The notes beneath the pieces are model-generated. The model was not told the DNA's origin and did no database searches. It saw only the letters and a program-made list of their open reading frames with translations. From contig NZ_CP150207.1 of assembly GCF_037969765.1 (NCBI RefSeq), positions 2,156,001 through 2,220,000 on the forward strand: a DNA stretch of 64,000 bases, given 5' to 3'. This DNA comes from Paenibacillus sp. FSL W8-0186. GTDB lineage: Bacteria; Bacillota; Bacilli; Paenibacillales; Paenibacillaceae. This document shows positions 26,374 to 35,371 of the stretch, in pieces; the stretch's first letter is position 1, and every line of letters begins with the position of its first letter. Both the position numbers and the translations under genes were made by a program.

Positions 26374-27318
26374 TTAATTTGCTTTGCTCACTTTGTTTTC
26401 AAGTGCGCCGATTTTATCGATTTCAATGCGTACTACATCTCCGTCCTTCAAAAACACTTGCGGATCACGGGCAAACCCTACACCGCCTGGTGTTCCAGTA
26501 AGGATCACATCACCTGGCTCAAGTGTCATTAGTCCGGAAAGGAATTCTACCAAGCGCTGTACGGTAAATACTAAATTTGCCGTATTGGAACGCTGGCGCT
26601 CTTCGCCGTTGACCGTGAGGACAACCTCTAAGCCGGACGGGTCCTGAAGCTCATCCGACGTTACCAGCCAGGGTCCCATGGGAGCGCTTCCGTCAACAGC
26701 TTTGCCCTGCATCCACTGAATGGTTCTTCGTTGGATATCCCGGTAAGTCACATCATTAGCGATGGTATAACCGGCCACGTAGTCAAGCGCATCAGCTTGG
26801 GATACATTTCTTGCACGTTTGCCGACCACAAAGACGAACTCCGCTTCATAATCCAACTGCTCTGAAATGGAAAAATAGGGGATATCATCCTGAGGTCCGA
26901 TGATCGTATTCGGATATTTGGCGAATATAACCGGGAATTCGGGAAGCTCGCGCTTCATTTCAAGAATGTGCTCACGATAGTTATGACCAACGCATATTAT
27001 TTTGCTTGGATTTAAGACAGGTGCTTCAATCTTTACGTCTTCCGTGTTATGAATTACGGGGTAGGGAATGGTATCCACATGGTTGAGTGCGTAATCGACG
27101 GCACGCTTGGCTAACTCCATGCTTTCTGTTCCACCTTGCAGGAACTCAACCATATTGGTTGGAACGAATGCTTCAGCGATTTGTTTCGCGCGAATGGCGC
27201 CGTCTGCTTCAAGTTGAGCAAGGCAGGCATAATTTAAATCCACCACTTGCTCTCCATTTATGCAGCCGATACGGACAGCACCTGCAGTGCTGTAGCTTAC
27301 TAGTTTCATTTTGGACAA
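26374..27318 (-). CDS. Fumarylpyruvate hydrolase (FAH family)
   Basis: A 314-residue FAH-fold hydrolase: KIICVGHNYREHILEM, metal ligands in DYEAEFVFVVG and IANDVTYRD, and the C-terminal LEPGDVILTGTPGGVGF loop. In the gentisate route it splits fumarylpyruvate into fumarate and pyruvate. Start is uncertain: TTG 27318 has GAGGAGG only three bases away, while ATG 27309 has it at twelve bases. First gene of the operon; the 284-bp gap to iclR holds the shared control region. Confidence 0.85.
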   Translation of the reverse strand: MSKMKLVSYSTAGAVRIGCINGEQVVDLNYACLAQLEADGAIRAKQIAEAFVPTNMVEFLQGGTESMELAKRAVDYALNHVDTIPYPVIHNTEDVKIEAPVLNPSKIICVGHNYREHILEMKRELPEFPVIFAKYPNTIIGPQDDIPYFSISEQLDYEAEFVFVVGKRARNVSQADALDYVAGYTIANDVTYRDIQRRTIQWMQGKAVDGSAPMGPWLVTSDELQDPSGLEVVLTVNGEERQRSNTANLVFTVQRLVEFLSGLMTLEPGDVILTGTPGGVGFARDPQVFLKDGDVVRIEIDKIGALENKVSKAN

Positions 27319-27517
27319 CAGCCTCCTCTAGCATCATAATCAGTAAAATTCGTATTCATCTACACAAATAGTGAAATAAGTTCTTACATGATATTGAAAT
27401 GCAAACGCCTTCATTTGTCAATACATAATATGAGGTGGATGTAAAATGCCTTGATTATAGGATATATAGCTTGCGCTTCCAAAATTTTATGATTATCATA
27501 TAATTAAATACGCCTTA

Positions 27518-27534
27518 GTTCTCTATTTGAGAAC
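27518..27534. promoter_or_regulatory. Candidate IclR operator
   Basis: GTTCTC-TATTT-GAGAAC, a perfect 6-bp inverted repeat with 5-bp spacer, centred 77 bp before the iclR-type gene in the divergent region between it and the gentisate operon. IclR-family proteins bind such short palindromes. Confidence 0.45.
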
Positions 27535-27602
27535 AAAGAATTACAGGGCTTTACAAGAAGGACGCGTCTCTATAATTCGTCTGGAAAGGTTGTCTTCTGA
27601 AT

Positions 27603-28379
27603 ATGGCTGAAATCAAAGCAACAAATGTCATACAATCGCTTCAGGTAGGCTGTGATATACTTGAGCTCATAGCATCTAGCGGCAAGCCGTTAAAATATAA
27701 TGAGATCTATGAATTGTCACATATGACTAAAAGCAATCTGCATAAATATCTGCATACGTTGACCTTAGTGGGACTGCTCTATCGGGATAAAAGCAGCGGA
27801 CTGTATTCTTTGGGCAGCAAGCTTGTAGAGTACGGCATGAAAGCAGTGAATCAAGAAAATGTAGTAGAACGCGTCATGCCCTTCCTGCAGGAAATGAATC
27901 AAACCTGCAAAAATACGGTACTTTTGACGTCCTGGTCCCAAAGCGGCCCGATGGTGGTTAGATTGATTAATTCCCAAGAAGGGTTGAATATCGGAGCCCA
28001 GCTGGGTACGGTGCTGCCGTCCATGTCCGCTGCAGGCAAGGTGTTTTTAGCTTTTTTAGAGGAGAATTTAATGGATGAATGGAAGGCAGAAGAACTCAAA
28101 CGGATGGACGAAGCACAGCAGGCGTATTTTGACCAGGAAATTCAATTCGTTCGTTCCAACGGGATCGCTTTCGCAAGGGAGCCTCTCGTTCCAAGTATTT
28201 CGTCTATAGCATTTCCTATATTGAACTTTGAGGGTCGGTTGCTTGGTGTAGTCGTGGTTGTTGGTTTTTCTAATACGATTGCTGACAAGCTGGACGATAT
28301 GATGAGTCAGTATCTGATCAAAATGCGTAACGAGATCTCTGAAGCCTTCGGTTATAATATCAAACGAAAATTGAAATAA
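27603..28379 (+). CDS. IclR-family transcriptional regulator
   Basis: A 258-residue regulator: N-terminal winged helix (VIQSLQVGCDILELIASSGK and MTKSNLHKYLHTLTLVGLLY, residues 8-60) and C-terminal effector domain with LGTVLPSMSAAGKVFLAFL and FPILNFEGRLLGVVVVVGF. IclR proteins commonly control aromatic catabolism; placement divergent from the gentisate operon makes it the likely regulator of that operon and perhaps of the island. The thioesterase gene follows after 15 bp. Confidence 0.9.
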   Translation: MAEIKATNVIQSLQVGCDILELIASSGKPLKYNEIYELSHMTKSNLHKYLHTLTLVGLLYRDKSSGLYSLGSKLVEYGMKAVNQENVVERVMPFLQEMNQTCKNTVLLTSWSQSGPMVVRLINSQEGLNIGAQLGTVLPSMSAAGKVFLAFLEENLMDEWKAEELKRMDEAQQAYFDQEIQFVRSNGIAFAREPLVPSISSIAFPILNFEGRLLGVVVVVGFSNTIADKLDDMMSQYLIKMRNEISEAFGYNIKRKLK

Positions 28380-28394
28380 AGGGGAGCGAAGTTC

Positions 28395-28802
28395 ATGATG
28401 GAGTCAACTTGGGAATTTAAAGTGCGTTTCGGAGAAACGGATATGGCCGGGATTGTATACTATCCTAATTTCTATCAATGGATGGATTCGTCTACACATG
28501 AAATGCTGCGGCAAACTAGTTATCCAACCACCATACTATCGTCGATTAAGAAGGGATTTCCTCTGGTTGAGGCGCAGTGCAAGTTCTATCATTCACTCCG
28601 ATTTGACGATGAAGTTCAGGTAATATCGAAGGTGAAGGATGTTAAAAACAAAGTCGTCGTGATTGAGCATCGTTTCATTAAAAAAGAGGATCAGCAGGTG
28701 GTGGCTGAAGGGCAGGAAACCAGGGTTTGGGTATCATTCGCAGAGGGGAACCTGAAGGCAGAAGCCATTCCGGATGATTTAAGGCAAGTTTTTATGAAAT
28801 GA
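28395..28802 (+). CDS. 4-hydroxybenzoyl-CoA-type thioesterase
   Basis: A 135-residue hot-dog-fold thioesterase. RFGETDMAGIVYYPNFYQWM is the 4HBT/YbgC signature, with the active-site Asp and the following helix. Expected to hydrolyse an aryl- or acyl-CoA. Next to a gentisate operon, release of an aromatic acid such as gentisate or a hydroxybenzoate from its CoA ester is the most economical role; this is inference. Co-transcribed with iclR; closed by a terminator at 28811-28850. Confidence 0.85.
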   Translation: MMESTWEFKVRFGETDMAGIVYYPNFYQWMDSSTHEMLRQTSYPTTILSSIKKGFPLVEAQCKFYHSLRFDDEVQVISKVKDVKNKVVVIEHRFIKKEDQQVVAEGQETRVWVSFAEGNLKAEAIPDDLRQVFMK

Positions 28803-28810
28803 ATTAATCA

Positions 28811-28850
28811 AAGAAGTACAGCCCAACAAGTCCGGGTTGTGCTTCTTTTC
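28811..28850 (+). terminator. Terminator after thioesterase
   Basis: AAGAAGTACAGCCC pairs with GGGTTGTGCTTCTT (two G-U wobbles), followed by TTTCGTT. A TTCATGGTGTA box lies farther on at 28913-28923, about 100 bp before the next gene. Confidence 0.7.
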
Positions 28851-29019
28851 GTTCTACGTCCAGTCATGACGTTGTCTTAAGGGTTCAAGTCTCTAATGGA
28901 GGCTGAGGATTGTTCATGGTGTATTAATTTCATCCTGCCAATTTGTTCATCATAGAAGTGTTTTAACCTTGTTCACTACACTAAACTGAAACTAAGTGTA
29001 CATATAGGGAGGAAATACA

Positions 29020-30129
29020 ATGGGGAAGAAAGGCATTACTTTGCTTAATGTTGGCGATATCATTCTGGGTCCTGATCCAGAATCCTATTTTTCGGAAGTA
29101 AAGTCTGTCTTGCTGGAGGCGGATCTCGTGGTGGGACAGCTGGAGGTCACCCATACCGCTCGTGATGCCAAAGCGGTGGAACTGGACCGGTTGCCCGAAA
29201 ACTTAAGCCCGCTTGCTTCGAACGGTTTTGATTTAGTAACGATGGCTGGGAATCATCTTATGGATGCAGGCTCCCAGGGGGTTGAAGACACGATGGACTG
29301 GCTGAAGCAGCACGGCATCTCTTATGTCGGGGCTGGAATGAACTTGGAGGAAGCCAGGCGCCCTGTGATCTTAGAGCAAGACGGTACGCGTATCGGTTAC
29401 TTGAATTATAACTGTGTAGGACCAAAATCGACATGGGCATCCAAAGACAAGCCGGGGAATGCGTATTTGGAGGTCATTACGCATTACGAGTTAGAGCATG
29501 AAACTCCTGGAGGACCGCCGACGATCTATTCTTGGGCAACCCAGCCTACCTTGAAGCTAATGGAGGAGGACATCCGTCAACTGCGCTCCCAATGTGATGT
29601 ATTGGTCGTAGCTTTCCATAAAGGAATTGGACATACCCCTGCGAAGATTGCCCAATATGAGCAGCAGGTGTCCTATGCGGCGATCGATGCCGGCGCTGAT
29701 TTGGTCGTGGCGCATCACGCACATATTTTAAGAGGCATCGAATTTTACAAAGGTAAAGCGATCTACCATGGTTTATGTAATTTTGTAACCTGGGTACCGC
29801 TGCTCGCGCCATCTGACGATAAAGATCCCGATTCATGGGCTATGAAACGAATTGAATTTTTTGGATTTGCGCCAGACCCGGAGTACCCGACATATCCATT
29901 TCATCCAGAGGCCATTTATACGATCATTGCTAAAACTGAAATTGAAGATGCGAAAATTGTTCGTAACAGCTTTCTGCCCTGCCTGATCAATAAGAGTGGC
30001 AAACCCATTATTCTTAAACGCGATGAACAGGGGCAGCAGGTCTTTGATTATATGGAAGCGATCACGCAAAAAGCGCGAATGAATGCGAAGTATGCATGGT
30101 CAGGTGATGAAATTGTTGTGACCGGCTGA
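29020..30129 (+). CDS. CapA-like protein, type A (first copy)
   Basis: A 369-residue calcineurin-like-fold protein of the PGA_cap (CapA) family: GDIILG (residues 12-17), GNHLMDAG (77-84), VVAFHKG (about 196-202) and HHAHILRGIE (232-241) are the metal-site blocks. There is no signal peptide or membrane anchor, and no capB/capC, so capsule synthesis is unlikely; a cytosolic metal-dependent hydrolase is more plausible. It shares GQLEVTHT and CNYNCVGP-like segments with the copy at 56270 and not with the type B proteins. A type B gene follows 39 bp downstream. Confidence 0.75.
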   Translation: MGKKGITLLNVGDIILGPDPESYFSEVKSVLLEADLVVGQLEVTHTARDAKAVELDRLPENLSPLASNGFDLVTMAGNHLMDAGSQGVEDTMDWLKQHGISYVGAGMNLEEARRPVILEQDGTRIGYLNYNCVGPKSTWASKDKPGNAYLEVITHYELEHETPGGPPTIYSWATQPTLKLMEEDIRQLRSQCDVLVVAFHKGIGHTPAKIAQYEQQVSYAAIDAGADLVVAHHAHILRGIEFYKGKAIYHGLCNFVTWVPLLAPSDDKDPDSWAMKRIEFFGFAPDPEYPTYPFHPEAIYTIIAKTEIEDAKIVRNSFLPCLINKSGKPIILKRDEQGQQVFDYMEAITQKARMNAKYAWSGDEIVVTG

Positions 30130-30168
30130 GAACGGGCTGAATGTACTCACAGGGGAGGGTGTAGATTC

Positions 30169-31281
30169 ATGGGAAAAGAGACCGTCTTCTATGCCGTTGG
30201 TGATGTAGGACCGACAAGGGAGGTTCCGTATACGATTTTTGAACAAGTGGCTCCATTAATCCAATCAGGGGATGTCGCTTTTTGCCAGCTTGAGCCCGTA
30301 TTGTCTGAACGCGGAACACCTTTGCCGCAAGCAAGATTAGCCGCAAGAAGTCACCCCAATGCAGCAGCTGCCATTAAAAAGGCTGGCTTTCATATCGTAT
30401 CGTTCGCGACTAATCACTGTATGGACTGGGGCAGAGAAGCCTTTCAGGATACTATTGATGTTCTTAAGCAGGAGGATCTGCAAGTGATAGGTGTGGGACG
30501 GAATATCTCAGAAGCGCGAAAGCCCGCATACTATGAACAAGATGGACTGCGAATCGCCTTTTTAGCCTACAATTCGATCCTCCCTCAAGATTATTGGGCT
30601 ACTGAGGATCGGCAGGGCTGTGTGCCTTTAAGAGCGCATACTTTATATGAACAAATTGAACATGATCAGCCGGGCACGCCATGCAGGATTCATACCTTTG
30701 CTCATCGCCAGGACTTGAAGCATATGGTTGAAGACATCCGAAAAGCCAAAGCCGGGGCAGATCTAGTGATAGTCTCCATGCATGCGGGTATTCACTTTAT
30801 CCCCGCTGTGCTGGCGGATTATCAGAAGGAAATGGCTTATGCTGCCATTGATGCGGGCGCAGATATGATCATTGGCCATCATGCCCATATTTTAAAAGGG
30901 ATTGAAGTATATAAAGGAAAAGCGATATTTTACAGCCTTGGGAACTTTGCGATTGATTCTCCGATCAAGTTCCACAAGGATCTGGAAAAACGCAAGTCGC
31001 ACAAGGAGGTCGCTTCACTCAATCCGACATGGAAGACAGGCAAAGGCTGGCCGGAGGATTCCTACAAAACGATGATTGTAAAGGGTGTCATTGAAGATAA
31101 AGCGATCAAAGGCGTGTCTATTATTCCTGTTCAAATTGATGCGGATGATGTACCGCGGATCGTTAATCATGATGATCCGGACTTTGAAGGCATTGCGGCA
31201 TATGTTAAGGATATATCAAGCTCTCAAGGCTTAAATGTTAACTTTAATATACTTAAGGAAGAGGTGCAGATTATATTATAA
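30169..31281 (+). CDS. CapA-like protein, type B (first copy)
   Basis: A 370-residue PGA_cap-family protein. Opening YAVGDVGPTRE, then CQLEPVLSERGTPLPQARL, FATNHCMDWG, VSMHAGIHF and IIGHHAHILKGIE followed by IFYSLGNFA. The GDVGP and NHCMDWG forms distinguish it from type A and are shared with the copy at 52566. No export signal. It follows a type A gene, and the pair probably acts together. Its reaction is unknown; the fold suggests a two-metal hydrolase. Confidence 0.75.
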   Translation: MGKETVFYAVGDVGPTREVPYTIFEQVAPLIQSGDVAFCQLEPVLSERGTPLPQARLAARSHPNAAAAIKKAGFHIVSFATNHCMDWGREAFQDTIDVLKQEDLQVIGVGRNISEARKPAYYEQDGLRIAFLAYNSILPQDYWATEDRQGCVPLRAHTLYEQIEHDQPGTPCRIHTFAHRQDLKHMVEDIRKAKAGADLVIVSMHAGIHFIPAVLADYQKEMAYAAIDAGADMIIGHHAHILKGIEVYKGKAIFYSLGNFAIDSPIKFHKDLEKRKSHKEVASLNPTWKTGKGWPEDSYKTMIVKGVIEDKAIKGVSIIPVQIDADDVPRIVNHDDPDFEGIAAYVKDISSSQGLNVNFNILKEEVQIIL

Positions 31282-31343
31282 AGAGGGATACAGGGATATA
31301 AACTGCTTGCTACACTGATAACTAAACAAAGGATTGAATTTGG

Positions 31344-31430
31344 TCCACCATGTACATTAAGGCCGGCCTTCAATGCTTCTATAATGATAAGTAACCAAAA
31401 AACTTGACAAGTAAAATGGAAGCGTTATCA
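31344..31430 (+). promoter_or_regulatory. Control region of acyl-CoA ligase gene
   Basis: Contains a degenerate TnCA-type box (TCCACCATGTA, 31344-31354), a TTGACA (31404-31409), and a cre/LacI-like site TGGAAGCGTTATCA (31417-31430) that differs from the cre consensus TGWAANCGNTNWCA at one position. The operator lies where the -10 would be. Confidence 0.45.
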
Positions 31431-31449
31431 GTCGGTGGGAGGGGAATAA

Positions 31450-33009
31450 ATGAAAGCAGCCAGTAACAACTTCACGGTTTGGGATGTATTTGAAAGGACA
31501 GCGCAAGCCAACTTCGATAAAGAAGCGGTATATGATCTGGTACGGAGAATGAATTACGAACAACTTTTACATGAATCGGAACTGGCAGCAGCCCTGCTTA
31601 TGTCACTCGGGATCAAGGCCGGGGATAAAGTAGGGGTATCGCTCCCAAACTGGAATGAAGCTGTAATTTTATATCTAGCCATCGCAAGACTTGGAGCCGT
31701 GCTTGTCCCCTTCAATCCCAAATATCGTTCACATGAGATGAAGCATATTCTGAGCAACTCAGGGGCAAAGCTGGTTTTTGTATGTGAGGAATTTGAAAAT
31801 ATGGAGTATGAAGTTGTTCAGCCGCTGGTGAACGAGATCATCACCGTTCGTTATAGCCAGCCTCCATTCCGGTCATATGAGGCATTGATTGCTGAGTTTG
31901 AACCTGCTGTATTGCCGGAGGTGCAGATCGAGGCAGAGGATATCTATTGTATTCTTTATACCTCTGGAACGACAGGCGCGCCGAAGGGCGCGCTCATTAC
32001 GCACCAAGCTTTAGTGAAGTCGGGCATTGCCATTGGAAAAAGCATGAAATGTACGGATCAGGATGTGTTCCTGATTCTAGCTCCGATTTTCCATGTCTTC
32101 GGGCTGGGATGTAATCTATTATCCGCTATTTATTTCGCTTCAAGGATGGTCTTGCTGGATAAATTTAAAGCGAGCAAGGCATTAGAGCTTATACAGGAAG
32201 AGAAGGTTACCATTCAGCATGCCGTACCCTCGATGCTGAATTTGGAGCTGAAAGATCCTAATTTCAAACGCTATGATCTTTCCAGCCTGCGGGCAGGCAT
32301 GACAGGGGCATCTCCTTGTCCGCCTGAAGTTATTCGTGCAGTTCGAGAAGAAATAGGCATGGTCCTAAGCATTTCCTACGGTGCTACTGAAACCTGTACA
32401 GTGACGATTACAAATTATGATGATACAGAAGAGCATATTTACCAAACGATAGGTAAAGCAGTCGAAGGCGCAGAAGTGAAAATAGTGAATAGTCAAAGGG
32501 AGGAAGTTAATTACGGTGAAGTTGGCGAAATCGCCTGCCGAGGCTTTGGGGTTATGAAGGGATATTACCAACAGCCAGAGCAGACACGAACGGTGCTTGA
32601 TGCAGACGGCTGGTTCTATACAGGCGACTTAGGCACAATGGATCGTGACGGTTATGTGCGTTATTTAGGCCGTAAGAAAGAAATCATCATTAGAGGCGGT
32701 TTTAACATTTATCCGCAGGAAGTAGAAGGCCTGCTGCAAAAGCATCCGAAGGTACTGGAAGCGGCTGTTTTAGGCTTGCCTGACTCTGTCATGGGGGAGA
32801 TCGCCTGTGCCGTAATAAGGCTGCGCCCGGGAGAAAGAGCTGCCCCTGAGGAATTCATTGATTACTTGAAATCCATGATCGCTACTTATAAGCTGCCTTC
32901 AAGAGTGTTCTTTATGGATGAACTGCCTTCTACAGCAAGCGGAAAAGTTCAAAAGTCCAAGCTGCGTGAACTCATCATCCATGCGAAAAGCGACGACTTA
33001 GGTAAATAA
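31450..33009 (+). CDS. AMP-forming acyl-CoA ligase
   Basis: A 519-residue ANL enzyme: LYTSGTTGAPKGALITH P-loop, YGATETC, TGDLGTMDRDGYVRYLGRKK hinge, GGFNIYPQEVE and the catalytic Lys in TASGKVQKSKL. It forms a CoA thioester of a medium/long-chain or aryl-containing acid. As the first gene after the cre-like site and upstream of beta-oxidation genes, it probably activates the acid released by the esterases. The ribosome site is GGAGGGG. Confidence 0.85.
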   Translation: MKAASNNFTVWDVFERTAQANFDKEAVYDLVRRMNYEQLLHESELAAALLMSLGIKAGDKVGVSLPNWNEAVILYLAIARLGAVLVPFNPKYRSHEMKHILSNSGAKLVFVCEEFENMEYEVVQPLVNEIITVRYSQPPFRSYEALIAEFEPAVLPEVQIEAEDIYCILYTSGTTGAPKGALITHQALVKSGIAIGKSMKCTDQDVFLILAPIFHVFGLGCNLLSAIYFASRMVLLDKFKASKALELIQEEKVTIQHAVPSMLNLELKDPNFKRYDLSSLRAGMTGASPCPPEVIRAVREEIGMVLSISYGATETCTVTITNYDDTEEHIYQTIGKAVEGAEVKIVNSQREEVNYGEVGEIACRGFGVMKGYYQQPEQTRTVLDADGWFYTGDLGTMDRDGYVRYLGRKKEIIIRGGFNIYPQEVEGLLQKHPKVLEAAVLGLPDSVMGEIACAVIRLRPGERAAPEEFIDYLKSMIATYKLPSRVFFMDELPSTASGKVQKSKLRELIIHAKSDDLGK

Positions 33010-33031
33010 CTAGCTGCGAGAGGTGAAGGAG

Positions 33032-33442
33032 ATGCACAATCCGTTAAGAGAGCTGGCGTATATAAGCGGGGCGTGGCAGGGCGAAGGATTCATCCTAGAC
33101 TTTTCCGAGCCTGTATACACCTTGATGTTCGGCAATATGCAAGCTTCAAATGAAGCAGGCATGACAGTCTACTGGGAAACCTTTCGATTTGAGGCCAAGA
33201 ACGAAAAGCTGTTTGTATATCCAGCCCAAATGGGGCATGAAAATGGCGCCTACATAGGTGAGAAACAGGAATCTGCAGAGGGGCATGCTCATGTGTTCAG
33301 AACGTTTATTCATAAATCGGCAGAAATTCAAGAAATATATTTTAACACCTCCCGTCCGGGCAAGGAATTGGTGATGGGGGTACGAGGGGGAAACGAGAAT
33401 GGCCCTTTCGAAAAAGAATGGAAGCTCGCCAAAAGACATTAG
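33032..33442 (+). CDS. Small beta-barrel protein with GxWxGxG motif
   Basis: About 136 residues, predicted mostly beta. ISGAWQGEGF near the start resembles the GxWxGxG motif of nitrobindin and DUF1579/DUF6265-type barrels; VYWETFRFEA and KLFVYPAQMGHENG fit the following strands. No heme-ligand His can be assigned. Encoded 22 bp after the ligase gene and so co-transcribed; it may bind a hydrophobic intermediate. I prefer ATG 33032 over the in-frame GTG 33023. Confidence 0.5.
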   Translation: MHNPLRELAYISGAWQGEGFILDFSEPVYTLMFGNMQASNEAGMTVYWETFRFEAKNEKLFVYPAQMGHENGAYIGEKQESAEGHAHVFRTFIHKSAEIQEIYFNTSRPGKELVMGVRGGNENGPFEKEWKLAKRH

Positions 33443-33455
33443 CAAATATGATGCA

Positions 33456-33488
33456 AACAGCAGTCCGTTTCTGGCCTGCTGTTTTTTC
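33456..33488 (+). terminator. Terminator of ligase operon
   Basis: AACAGCAG pairs with CTGCTGTT around a 12-base loop, followed by TTTTCGTT. Confidence 0.75.
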
Positions 33489-33521
33489 GTTACCATAACC
33501 AAAATGAAATATGAAAATTAA

Positions 33522-33532
33522 TACACGGTGAA
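33522..33532 (+). promoter_or_regulatory. TnCA box before esterase gene
   Basis: TACACGGTGAA, one of a recurring set of TnCAynGTGnA-like boxes upstream of the island's transcription units. It lies 125 bp before the start codon; an AT-rich stretch with TATAAT follows. Confidence 0.3.
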
Positions 33533-33656
33533 CATATTTTGGAATGAGTATAAAAACTATAATTATTTTAGGATATCGTACCCGCCCGATTGAAAACGCC
33601 GTCATCCTACTCCGGATCAAAATACATGCCAAGCACAATAGAAAGGATGATTTGCT

Positions 33657-35216
33657 TTGTACAGTGATGTTGTAGAAACCGGCTATGGAAAAGTTAGAGG
33701 GCTAAATATCGAAGGAATTAATGTGTACAAAGGTATTCCATATGGAGGTCCTACCGATGGCAGCGCCAGATTTATGCCCCCAACCCGGCCAGCTTCATGG
33801 ACGGGGGTGCGCGATGTATTCGACTATGGTCCTGCCTGCTTCCAAACGAAAGGCGGCATCAATGTAGATAATGAGCTAACCCGAACTCAACCGCCAAGAA
33901 AATCAGAAGAGCTTCAATCAGAAAATTGCCTTGTTCTTAATGTATGGTCTCCGGGCACGCGGGACGGAAAGAAACGCCCCGTTCTATTCTGGTGTCATGG
34001 CGGCGGTTACTTTGCTGGCTCGGGTTCAAATTCGGTGAATGATGGCACTTGTTTAGCGAGGCGCGGCGATGTTGTGGTGGTTACAATCAATCATCGGCTG
34101 GGGCCGCTCGGATTTTTATATTTGAAGGAATTGGGCGGTTCTGATTATGGAGCCTCAGGCAATGCCGGCATGCTCGATATCGTGGCGGCGCTGAAATGGG
34201 TTGGTGACAATATTGAAGCCTTTGGAGGAGATCCGGGTAACGTAACGATTTTCGGACATTCCGGGGGCGGTGGTAAAGTCAGTACATTGCTCGCAATGCC
34301 TGCAGCGAAGGGTTTGTTTCATCGGGCGGTCATTCAAGGGGCATACGGGCTGAGAATGGTGGAGAGTTCGGCGGCTGCAGAAACAACAGAGCGTATTTTA
34401 GCAGACTTAGGGTTAAAAAAAGATCAGCTTGAGCGGCTTCATCAGCTTCATCCCAAGCAGTTGTGGGATGCTTATTACCATATTTGTAAATGGGATCCCA
34501 TCGCATTTGCTGAAAAAGGACGAAATGTTATGAATGTCGGTCCTGTAGTAGATGGCAAGCATCTTCCCCATCATCCATTTGATCCGGCCGGACCAGAAAT
34601 ATCGGCCCACATTCCTATTATGATTGGGACGACAAAGGATGAATCCACTATCTTCTTAGCTTCCGAGCCCAGTCTAGGCCAGGTGGATGAGGCGGGAATG
34701 CGGCAATGGCTTAAGCATTATGTTGGCGAACAGAACGTAGACAGGGTGATTGCTGCATATTTGAAGGATGAACCGAACGCATCACCCAATGACCTGCTGG
34801 TTGCCGTTTCTAGTGATGTGATTACCATCAAGGATTCCATCGTGCTTGCCGAGCGAAAAATTGCTCAAAAGGGAGCCCCTGTTTACATGTATCGGTTCGA
34901 GCATGAGTCCCCCATTCTTGGCGGGAAAATGAAATCCTTGCATGGGCTCGAAATCCCCTTTGTCTTTGATAATTTACATAAATCTACACCGGATTTTATT
35001 GGAGACGACCCGGGACTTTCTGATCTAGCTGCCAATATGAGCCAGGCTTGGATCGGCTTTGCCCGTTCGGGCAATCCGAACCATGATGGATTGCCAGTCT
35101 GGCCCCCCTATAATTTGGAGGAACGGCCGACTATGGTTTTTGACAAGCAGTGTAATATCGTGAACGACCCCAGACGGGAAGGTCGCCGGGTGTTGGATCA
35201 ACTTTTCATTTCATAA
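33657..35216 (+). CDS. Type B carboxylesterase (first copy)
   Basis: A 519-residue carboxylesterase/para-nitrobenzyl-esterase homologue. It shows VYKGIPYG, the EDCLxLN-like SENCLVLNVWSPG, oxyanion HGGGYFAGSG (114-123), nucleophile GHSGGGG (Ser202), and HGLEIPFVFDN with the catalytic His near residue 430. No signal peptide, so a cytosolic esterase acting after uptake. Start is TTG 33657, eight bases after AAAGGA. It has its own promoter region and precedes the beta-oxidation genes. Confidence 0.85.
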   Translation: MYSDVVETGYGKVRGLNIEGINVYKGIPYGGPTDGSARFMPPTRPASWTGVRDVFDYGPACFQTKGGINVDNELTRTQPPRKSEELQSENCLVLNVWSPGTRDGKKRPVLFWCHGGGYFAGSGSNSVNDGTCLARRGDVVVVTINHRLGPLGFLYLKELGGSDYGASGNAGMLDIVAALKWVGDNIEAFGGDPGNVTIFGHSGGGGKVSTLLAMPAAKGLFHRAVIQGAYGLRMVESSAAAETTERILADLGLKKDQLERLHQLHPKQLWDAYYHICKWDPIAFAEKGRNVMNVGPVVDGKHLPHHPFDPAGPEISAHIPIMIGTTKDESTIFLASEPSLGQVDEAGMRQWLKHYVGEQNVDRVIAAYLKDEPNASPNDLLVAVSSDVITIKDSIVLAERKIAQKGAPVYMYRFEHESPILGGKMKSLHGLEIPFVFDNLHKSTPDFIGDDPGLSDLAANMSQAWIGFARSGNPNHDGLPVWPPYNLEERPTMVFDKQCNIVNDPRREGRRVLDQLFIS

Positions 35217-35290
35217 CGATGTGAACGGTGGAGCTGTAATATGGTCCGCTGATTTTCCTTATACTCGAGCAATTTCGATATTTATTTTCC

Positions 35291-35301
35291 TGCATGGTGA
35301 A
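35291..35301 (+). promoter_or_regulatory. TnCA box before dehydrogenase/hydratase gene
   Basis: TGCATGGTGAA preceded by TTTATTTTCC, the same flank that precedes the box at 40036. The box is 70 bp before the start codon. Confidence 0.35.
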
Positions 35302-35371
35302 CGTACTTTTCTACTACTCCAGATTTTACAATTGAATAAACATAAAGCAATTACGATTAAGGAGAATGGAT

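Noticed and set aside
29020..31281. Capsule (poly-gamma-glutamate) synthesis locus based on CapA homology
   Set aside because: No capB, capC or capE genes, no signal peptides or membrane anchors on the CapA-like proteins, and all neighbours are catabolic.
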